In this document: in pieces, positions 56,571 to 64,000 of the stretch
Layout: every line of letters begins with the position of its first letter
Numbering within the stretch: the first letter of the stretch is position 1
Assembly: GCA_037355855.1 (NCBI GenBank)
Contig: CM074758.1
Location: 1,461,001 to 1,525,000 of the forward strand
Length of the DNA stretch: 64,000 bases
Origin: Pseudo-nitzschia pungens
Taxonomy: Eukaryota > Bacillariophyta > Bacillariophyceae > Bacillariales > Bacillariaceae
Reading direction: 5' to 3'
Made by a program: the position numbers and the translations under genes
Notes under the pieces: model-generated
Database searches by the model: none
What the model was told of the DNA's origin: nothing
The model's input: the letters and a program-made list of their open reading frames with translations, nothing else

Positions 56571-58586
56571 ATGAGCACGATTTTTCAGCGACGCCGTGGC
56601 GGCGGCGGCGGCGGTAGTGGTGGTCTTGCGGGAGAGGAGCGCGAGGATCGCGGCCTGGAAGAAGGACGCGCTCGCAGGAAACACCACGGCAACGAAGACG
56701 ACGACAACGGACAACGGCAACGGCAACGACAGCGATGACGACAACGACGAGAAGGAGTTGGCATCGGCGGAGGAATCCTCGAAGCAACGGCGGCGCCGGT
56801 GCCGGAGATCCAGATTTCCGAACGGGATCGCGATCGCCATCGCGATCGCCGGAGTTGGATTCCTTCTTTTCTTCCTTGCTTTCCGGCGGGTTCTCCGGGC
56901 ATTCCGCCGCTCCCCGAAACTCCCCGTCCCCAACGTCGACGTTCCCGTGCCGGACGCCGGGGAGTGGCCCCTGGTGCACATCGTCCAGTCGCGGTTCATG
57001 CAGGAGCAGGGACCGGGCGAACCGCCGGAAACCCTCGGGATGGCCCGGTTCAAGCTCTTCGAGACCTTTTGCCTCCCCAGCATGGTCCGGCAGTCCTCGC
57101 GGAACTTTTTCTGGATCATCAAGACGGATCCGAAATTCACCGCCACGGGCGTCTTCGAGGCGCTGGTGAGATCGGTGCGATCGCACGACAACATCTACGT
57201 GGTGGCGTCCAACAAGAACTATCTGTTTGGGTCGGGGGGCCGGGAGGGATCGTGGAGGGACGGCAGGGTGAGTGAGTGAGTGAGTGAATCGAACGGAACC
57301 GAACCGAACCGAACCGAACCGAACCGAACCGAACCAAGGTGCGCTGCGAATGGTTGGTTGGTCGGTCGGTTGCAACCAATACTCGGTTTGTGGTGGCCGT
57401 GGTTTTGATTGCTGTCCGCAACCGCAGCCATGCTGCTGCTGTTGAATTCAACCCTTTGAGATTTTGTTTCTAACCATGAAATCGCGACACGGTTCTCTGC
57501 GATGGATGGGAATTTCGCTCTCAGGAAGCCGTGGATTTGTTGGAATCCAGGATATATACCGGCAACATTACCAGATTGCATCAAGCCATGGCGCTCCGCA
57601 ACGAACGCCCGGTGCTCGAAACGAGATTGGACGCCGATGACGGACTCCACGAATACTACATCGAGTACATACAGCGCGTGGCACTGGAACGGTTTCGGCC
57701 GCCCTCCGGCAATGGCAATGGCAACCGCGACACGGCGGTTCCGCGGTGGCTTTACTGGTGCTCGAGGCGGCACATCGAATGGCATTCCGATACCGATGCC
57801 TCCCTGTCGGACGCGCAAAAGCGGGCAATCGGCGGTCCCGAGGTCGGATACATGAACGCCGTCCAGCACGACAAACTCTGCGTGACCCCCGGCATCACGA
57901 TTGGCTACAACACCATCGTTCACGATCGCGACGGGTCCGGAAGCACCGCCGACGTCCCGCAATACGACCACGACAAGCTGTACAAGAAGGTTCGGAATTC
58001 GATGGCGTGTTACGATGACGATAACAATCACGAAAACAACGAACGTACAAAAAGCGAAAAGCCCCACGACGCGCCACAGCGAAGCGAAATGGAAACGGAA
58101 AACAGGGGGCCGTGCCTGGAGCTCGTCGAGGCCTTTTTGTTCTGCGCGATCCGATCCCGGACGCTGACGTCGGCGGGCATGCAAAAGGTCCGCCTGGCTC
58201 CCGAGAACGTCCTCCCGGGAGACGCCGAAAGCCGGGAGCGGCTCGCCGAAACGCTCCGGAGGTTTGCGGAAGAGCGGTTCGGGGTGACATCCGGAACGCC
58301 TGAGGGAGACGCAGGGGTTTCTAAGCAAGCACGAGAAAGGCATCGCCCGCGAAAACCTGCTGGGGCAGTGCGCGCCGGGGCACTCGTGCAAGGACGCCGC
58401 CAGGGAGGAACTGCTGAGAATCGCGCGGCCCGAAAGCGAGAGCAGCGATGGCAGCAACAGCAACAGCAACAAACAACGGTAACAGCAACAGCAACAACGA
58501 GGGAAGCAAGGATTCGGGAGGAGGAACGCGACGAACAACTAGAACAATGCGTCACCCATGATTTTTTTTTAAATGATTGCCGTTAG
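56571..58586 (+). CDS. Putative glycosyltransferase (PF11316 'putative rhamnosyl transferase' type), frame problems
   Basis: Likely a Golgi type II glycosyltransferase. A basic N-terminus precedes one membrane anchor (GIAIAIAIAGVGFLLFFLAF, about 56824-56883), then the catalytic domain: PLVHIVQSRF, LFETFCLPSMVRQSSRNFFW, the donor-site-like TRLDADDGLHEYY, PRWLYWCSRRHIEWHSD and AIRSRTLTSAGM. Intron 57268-57524 (gtgagt...cag, 257 bp, with a CGAAC repeat) joins SWRDGR|EAVDLLESRI in phase 0. There are two oddities. First, the conserved frame has no ATG before the domain; an ATG at 56571 lies in another frame, separated by a GGC tract. Second, after RFGVTS (about 58293) the good coding sequence continues in the +1 frame (FLSKHEKGIARENLLGQC, HSCKDAAREELLRI) to a TAA at 58480, while the uninterrupted frame runs on to 58586 with repeat-like sequence. 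Sugar donor and acceptor are unknown. Confidence 0.6.
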
Positions 58587-58625
58587 AGTACACCGTACGC
58601 GTAGCGGTTTTCGACGCTCGCAGCC

Positions 58626-59992
58626 CTAGAGCAGAACCAACCCAACGTCGCTTGGTTTCATGGTCGGAGAAGACCAGTTGTAGACGTAGTACTGGAGGGT
58701 TCCGTCGCCCTGTCCAAACTTCAATTCCTCCAAAAATTCGTTGTTTTCCATCAGATTCAGGGCGTTGAATACGTCCACGCCCGTCGCGTTTGCCAGGATC
58801 AGGGCGTCCCGCATCAGATCCGTCAGGCTCATTGTCGTGGCAACATTGTAGTAGGAATAGGCGGCGTAGAGCGTCTCGTCCTTGTGGAGGATGGTCGATG
58901 GCAGGTGGTAGAAACTGACCATGTCCGTGACCTTGGATTTGTCGTTTTCGTCCACCACTACGTACGTGTTGATCACGGATTTGCGGGGGAGCAACCAGTG
59001 GGCCACTTCTTCCTTGCTGAAATTGACGTGCAGCAAGAATTTGGACTCCAGGTAGTTGGCCAGAAGCGAGTGGACCCCGTCGACGTGCTCTTCCGTCATT
59101 TCTACCAGGTTGTGCTTGGGGGTGTTTGCCACCCGGTACAATTTTATCATCCGCGCCATGGTCATCCGGTAACCGAGGCGAGTGAAGCCGACCCTGACCA
59201 GTTTCTTTGGGTTCAGGGACCGATGGTAGTATCGCGAGGATGCCACGGGAACCGGCAGCACGACACCGGCCGTGTAGACGGCCTGGAAGACGCCCTTCAG
59301 ATTGACCCGGCGCGTGATTTCCTTGATCAGCACCGGCGCCAATCGCTTGGACCGGAGTTTTTTGTGGACGCACAAGAAATTGATCTCGACCACGTCCAGT
59401 TTCGAGGCAGCCTGGACGCGAACGTTGGCCGGGACGGCCGATATAAAGGCTACGAGTTTCTTGCTGGCGGTCGCTCGGACTCCCAGCAACAGGTCGTTGG
59501 TGTATCCCGGGGGCGTCAGCGCCCATTCGAGGAATTCGTTCGAATAGTCGAAACGGAAGAGGGCGTCGTCGTCTTCGACGTAGTTCTTTGCCAGCAGCTC
59601 GTAGAGTTCGTTGCGTTGCCCGGGGTCCATGATGTCCAGGGTGCTCCATTCGAATCCGGCGGGCATGTTGTACGGTTCCGCGCGAATCTCGTCTGGTGTT
59701 TTGTTCGGTACGATGGGCCCTTCGGGCAGGCTGGCTTCTTCCCCGTTGCCCATGGGCTGCTCGTTCGATCGAAGACAAAGGCAAAGGCAAAGACAAACAA
59801 ACACACAATCGCGGATTCGACAAAGAAAGAGGCGAGGGAGTCGCGAAACAACGGTTGAGGACGGATTCAGTCATTCTAGGATATTCCCTTCCATTTTTTT
59901 TTGTTTGGAAACAGGAAACGCACCTGTGTGTCCCAAAAGGCATGACTCTTGTCCACCAAACTGTCCGTGGAGACCCCAGCGTCTCGCAACAT
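58626..59992 (-). CDS. NMT1: Glycylpeptide N-tetradecanoyltransferase (N-myristoyltransferase)
   Basis: Transfers myristate from myristoyl-CoA to N-terminal glycines of cytosolic proteins (EC 2.3.1.97). Two exons: 59924-59992 and 58626-59756, with a 167-bp intron (sense gtgcgt...cag). The join gives SHAFWDTQ|PMGNGEE, matching the FWxTQP block of the family. Product is 399 residues. Further marks: EPYNMPAGFEWSTLD, NYVEDDDALFRFDYS, the signature EINFLCVHKKLRSKRLAPV, AVYTAGVVLPVPV, YYHRSLNPKKLV, the signature KFGQGDGTLQYYVYNW, and the C-terminal GLVLL whose terminal carboxylate acts as catalytic base. The exon 1 start is uncertain: the ATG at 59992 is in frame, whereas a good upstream ATG at 60050 (MSSDNEKPDKSSS) is out of frame by one base. 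The 3' end lies close to that of the glycosyltransferase. Confidence 0.94.
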
Positions 59993-60050
59993 CTGAAGGA
60001 ATGTCGTCGACGGAAGAACTCTTGTCGGGCTTTTCGTTATCGGAGCTCAT

Positions 60051-60588
60051 GTTGACGATAAATAATGATAATTAGTATGGGTAGCGTGTGGGACAACAAC
60101 AATGAGAAACGAGTGTGGTGGAACGGAAAGTGTTTCTAGGATCACGACTTGAATGCGTTCTTGCTCTTGTTTCGCGAGGTTTCTCGTTGTCGTGAGATCA
60201 ATCAATCAAAATGGCATTGTAAGTTTTACGGAGCACCACCGCGCATCTGCTTCCAGAGCATCGGTATGAAGTTGCAAGGATGGAGGCGAAATCGAGAGGT
60301 GGAAAAAACGCACCAAACAAAAGGCGTGCATGACAAGCGCATTCTCAAAATACCTGCACCGCAATTCGATGTTGTTCCACGGCTTTTTTAGTACGAGCTT
60401 ACGAAATCTTCCACAGGACGACATTGCGCATCCGTCGTTACGACCCGAAAGAACCCTTCCCAGATATTGGAATGAGAGGTGTGTGTCTGGGAAAAAATTA
60501 CGAAGTAAGATCGTAAGATCTTAAGTTACGAAGTAAGTTACGAAGAACGAAGTATAGTTACGTAATCTTTTGGACGCAGCGCAAAGCT
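60051..60588. other. Non-coding spacer
   Basis: 5' side of NMT. It holds repeated TTACGAAGTAAG words at about 60498-60545 in alternating orientation with CTTAAG/GATCTTA. No gene is supported. Confidence 0.45.
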
Positions 60589-60596
60589 CTCTCAAT

Positions 60597-61331
60597 CAGG
60601 GGTCATAATATAAGAAGGGGTATGCCACGAAGTCTGTCCGTCGCCCGTGTTCGACGTACAAATACTAGTAAAAAAAAAATGGCACTCCATATTCCATGTG
60701 TGGTCCAATTTAGAAAAATTTCCCTCAACCTCAATTTTTTTTTTCCACTTTCACTGCATAACACTAACAAAAACTATTACACTTCAATCTATAACAACTC
60801 CATCAAAAATTGTAACAAAACAATATTTGAATATTGTATCTAGCCCAATTTTTTACAGGGATTATGAATATGTAACTGCTTTTCACTCTAGATGGATGGA
60901 AGATAAAGTAATTTATTTGGATGGATGGTCCAAATTTTGGTTCCAAGTGGAAGCTTTTAATTGAATAAAAATAAAACGGATGACGGACGGACGATCCGAT
61001 TTTGTATTTTATATTCCAGGTGGAAGGCACAGATCACTGGTAGTTTGAATCAGCAATATCAGACAGCAGATGGATGTAAACTGAAAAAGGTACTTACTAC
61101 TTGACTCTCAACTATATACGTGAACTGCATATCAAATTTAAAAGTTGGAGAGTGATTGGAAGTGTACTTGGTAAGTTGCTTTATCAGGTACACTTTTACT
61201 AGTGATATGCAGTAAATTATGAGAAGAAAAAAATTGACTGAGGGAAATTTTTCTATTTTGGACCACACATGGAACATGAATCACCGATTTTTAGCGATCG
61301 TGGCATACCCCTTCTTATATTATGACCCCTG
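60597..61331. mobile_element. hAT-like non-autonomous element (MITE), 735 bp
   Basis: Terminal inverted repeats begin CAGGGGTCATAATATAAG at 60597 and are matched in reverse complement at 61298-61331. The outer 34 bases are essentially perfect, and the arms extend imperfectly inward for roughly 150 bp (shared ccatgtgtggtcca and gaaaaatttccctca blocks). It is flanked by an exact 8-bp direct repeat CTCTCAAT (60589-60596 and 61332-61339). A CAGGG-type end plus an 8-bp duplication is the hallmark of hAT transposons. No transposase frame is present, so it would need help from elsewhere. Confidence 0.85.
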
Positions 61332-61339
61332 CTCTCAAT

Positions 61340-62265
61340 CAACAAAACATAGTACCAGGTAAGCCTTAACCTTAACGTACAAGTAGGACCTGAGTTAACT
61401 AAACCTTACCGATACCGGTAGGTTGCACCAATCAAAACCAATGAAATTTTACTATCGTACGACTACTTCGACACAGTGGCAAGGCGCAAGGCTCTAGTAG
61501 TAGTATCATACGTAATGATGCGATGTATGAGATCCGGTATGCACGGGGGACGGTGAAGTTTGAGTACATTATTCATTTCAATACCGGTAATTTACCGTTC
61601 GACCGATGATGCCACTTCGGGAGGCTTTCTCTGACAGAGTTGGGGTTGTTGACAATTCCAATTTCGAGAGTCGAGACAGTCAAAGTCAACCAGAGCCAGA
61701 TGGTGATAAAGATGACAATTCTTGTGATGTCCACTTTACAGCTTCTTTCTTTCCCACCAATTGCTGCTGGTGCATCACATGATTCATAGTAGTAATGTTG
61801 GTGCCGGTTGCGTCTGATAGAGTGCTGGTGGGACATGTAATAATTTATTTCATCTTCTACTTCTCCTAGTATCTGCCTATTTCTCTTCCCTGTGGAAATC
61901 ATAGGAGGTGGCAACTACTACTAGTACTAGTACTAGTACTACATACCGTGGTAAGAAGAGGTGATGTAGTGATGTATTTGCTTCTTCTTGCACAAATGGT
62001 TTTTTCTTAAATTTGGGATCACTATTAATAGTATGATATGATGCGCTAAAACAGAACAAAAGTGATGAAAATAGAGTTCTGTGTTTTACACTTTTCGCAA
62101 AGATCACCACACAGAACTACAATGGTTGAGCGCTCCAGGAGAAAAATGCAATTGCTTCTTCTTTCCATATCGTCCAATCGAAACAGTTCGTAGTATGGTA
62201 CTACGGAAAGAAGGTCGACAGTTTTCTCGAGTTTGGATGTCACAAACGTTCATTCTTTTTCTCAA
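61340..62265. other. Spacer with possible small ORF
   Basis: It contains AACCTTAC words (61366, 61401), a CTAGTACTAGTACTAGTACT palindrome-rich run at about 61919-61939, and the weak ORF at 61573-61902 listed separately. Otherwise nothing is recognised. Confidence 0.4.
61573..61902 (-). CDS. Possible small membrane protein (weak)
   Basis: A 109-residue frame from the ATG at 61902 (MISTGKRNRQ). The only positive sign is one well-formed hydrophobic helix (RIVIFITIWLWLTLTVSTL, about residues 68-86) after a His/Tyr-rich stretch. No family is recognised and codon content is not distinctive, so it may be chance. Confidence 0.18.
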   Translation of the reverse strand: MISTGKRNRQILGEVEDEINYYMSHQHSIRRNRHQHYYYESCDAPAAIGGKERSCKVDITRIVIFITIWLWLTLTVSTLEIGIVNNPNSVRESLPKWHHRSNGKLPVLK

Positions 62266-62787
62266 TCAAGCGATTTCCGTACCCGACGAATCGAAATTCT
62301 TCGAAACAAGAGAGGAGAACGAGAATCCCACGTCCGTCAGGTCGAAATCGAGGTGCAGGATTGTCTCCAGAAAGTTGACTTCGTAAGTACCACCGGTCCA
62401 TAACATGTACCGTGCGCACAATTTGATGGATGGCTTTTGGGGGTTGCTGATGTCCAAGACATCATTGTTGTTCGAGAGTTCCCTGATATCGAGCGTGAAT
62501 TCGAAAGTGCCTTTGCTGTCCACGACGTCCGTGCTCTTGACGGTGACACCATCCAAGACCTCGATGCCCCGTGATCCATCCTCTGGATTTTGGCACTTGG
62601 CCGTGAAGATTTTAGCTCGAACATTGTCCTTGGTGATATCCTCACTGACGTCGTAAGTCAGCGTGAACGTGTTTGTCTCCGAGACAAAATTGACACCAGG
62701 GTTTTCGAGTTTCCATCTGTCGAGGAGACCGGCTTGTACGCCGACGAAGAAGGACATGAGAACGAATATTACGAATGTCTTCACCAT
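62266..62787 (-). CDS. Small secreted protein, unknown family
   Basis: Frame of 173 residues. Residues 1-20 form a clear signal peptide (MVKTFVIFVLMSFFVGVQAG). The rest is rich in beta-type alternating sequence (TNTFTLTYDVSEDI, GTFEFTLDIREL, YEVNFLETILHLDFDL) with only two cysteines (AKC and KLC), which could pair. The protein ends FDSSGTEIA without a membrane anchor. The abrupt Ser-rich end after the last strand could mean a truncated longer protein, but no homologous continuation is visible downstream in any sense frame I checked. No family is recognised, and an extracellular or secretory-pathway location is inferred from the signal only. Confidence 0.6.
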   Translation of the reverse strand: MVKTFVIFVLMSFFVGVQAGLLDRWKLENPGVNFVSETNTFTLTYDVSEDITKDNVRAKIFTAKCQNPEDGSRGIEVLDGVTVKSTDVVDSKGTFEFTLDIRELSNNNDVLDISNPQKPSIKLCARYMLWTGGTYEVNFLETILHLDFDLTDVGFSFSSLVSKNFDSSGTEIA

Positions 62788-64000
62788 TGTGCGAATGCGA
62801 TATATCGGATCGGAGAGAAATAATGAATAATAATACTGATTGCTTGCTTGATTGATTGCGAAGACTGGAATGCAAGTACTTGTACTCGTACGTAGTGAAT
62901 CGAATCGCTAACGCTATTACTGTACTTCGTATTTATTTTCTGAAAAGATGGCATCACATTTTGAGATCCGGATTGATGAGTACGAGTACGAAGTAGTAGA
63001 AGATGGGAATTACAGCGACCATGATATTCATCATGATGTTCTTACTACTCCGTACGGTAAGTTACCGTGCTTGGTATTCTTCATCGTTGAGAAACCGTTC
63101 GATTGTAATTACCTTAAGTAACCCAAAAAGGATTTTAGGGCTTATGATTAACGAATTGGTTTGATTAAGCTCATACAAAAGTTACAGGTCACACTCGAGT
63201 ACGCATTATTTTCTTGCTCTGTTGTGATCAATCAGGTGAAACAAAACATTTCTGACATTCAGACCAGCATATTTTACTCATCTTGTGCTAGTTCCTTTAT
63301 CACTGCTCACAAACTCATATTTGGAAGGGCACAGTTCGAAACCTATATAGCCGTCGTGGATGAAATTGGAGTTATGTCTGCTTCTACTCTTATGTGGATG
63401 GCAACAAGAAAAACTGGACCAAGGGAAGTCGTCAGGAGTTGGTTTCTGTGTCTATGTAATACTTCATTCTCGTGACAATGCAATTTGCATCACAGAGCAC
63501 TACTAGTACTAATAGCTTCTAGATGTTCTGATGTAATTTGCACATAAAGTTCAACAGTAGTGACTGAATGCTTTGATTCGGTTTTTCGTCATTTTTTTGC
63601 AGGAGAACTACACGAATGCATTTTTCATTGAAATTCATAGTATTCCTTGTTCATGGTGCAAATATGATTTGCACCTATTTTCATTGCTGTTGCCACGAAA
63701 CCTACCAACTTCCCAAAATCTTTTCATCTTCTCACATCTACAAATTCGTTGCGCAGTCACTAAAGGAAAAGACATTATCTTCCCATGAATACTACACGTA
63801 CACTATTGGTACTACAAAGTCTGCAACAATTTGAATTTTTCTACAAATGGATGTATCCCTTTCCTTTGGAAGAAGAAAATCTTTGTAGATTAAGTATGTT
63901 ATTAGTTCATTTGGTTCTTGATTTCTTCCCCTGAAATAGGTTCTTTGCAGCCATGTTGCAAGTAAAGGCAAGAAGGTACAGTACATTTAGCTCTCTTCGA
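62788..64000. other. Non-coding right end
   Basis: A/T-rich DNA with GTACGAGTACGAAGTAGTA-type words near 62890-63000. Open frames here (for example from 63161, a TTG start) show no recognisable domain or signal. Nothing further is supported. Confidence 0.45.

Noticed and set aside
58552..59943. Alternative minus-strand frame of 463 codons over NMT
   Set aside because: It is out of frame with the unmistakable NMT motifs and has Arg/Gly/Pro-rich shadow composition.
60600..60964. Open frames inside the MITE
   Set aside because: Short A/T-rich frames with no similarity to a transposase; the element is explained by its ends and target duplication.
63161..63475. Plus-strand frame of 104 codons near the right end
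   Set aside because: It begins at TTG, with no domain, signal peptide or recognisable composition.

Overview
The window looks like nuclear DNA of a diatom (raphid pennate type favoured, species not determinable). The evidence is: (i) spliceosomal introns with GT-AG borders inside conserved eukaryotic genes; (ii) a plastid protein whose N-terminus reads as a signal peptide followed by an ASAFAP-like 'ATAF' site, the bipartite targeting used by secondary red plastids; (iii) a secreted protein made of PSxx tetrapeptides and six-cysteine ShKT-like modules, a style common in diatom genomes; (iv) short intergenic spaces with abundant simple repeats.

Layout. Positions 323-35773 (+) are one uninterrupted 35.45-kb reading frame for a secreted protein of about 11,816 residues. 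It has a signal peptide, an acidic N-terminal region, and six-cysteine modules near the N-terminus (1) and at the C-terminus (4). Five copies of a roughly 146-residue nine-cysteine module alternate with three near-identical arrays of a 132-bp (44-residue, 11 x PSxx) repeat. By coordinate arithmetic the arrays hold 100, 72 and 39 units (211 in total). This is the outstanding object of the window. I infer an extracellular mucin-like or adhesive/cell-wall fibre protein; no function is proven.

Downstream is a compact set of housekeeping genes in alternating orientation: TIM17 (-), NOL6/Utp22 (+, 3 exons), a disordered protein with 26 copies of a 57-bp repeat (-), a TMEM14/FAX-like plastid protein (-), RBM8A/Y14 (+), eIF3a (-, 2 exons), a PF11316-like glycosyltransferase (+, 2 exons, with an apparent frameshift), N-myristoyltransferase (-, 2 exons) and a small secreted protein (-). 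They form no operon or shared pathway; NOL6, Y14 and eIF3a all serve RNA or translation but are separate genes.

The 4-kb spacer at 46354-50422 holds tandem CAA/CAG-rich repeats and a nested three-stem foldback. The spacer at 60051-62265 holds a 735-bp hAT-like MITE with an exact 8-bp target duplication. Intergenic DNA throughout repeats the word GTAAGGTTA / TAACCTTAC and TACCGGTA-type palindromes. No tRNA, rRNA, CRISPR, bacterial or viral gene was recognised.
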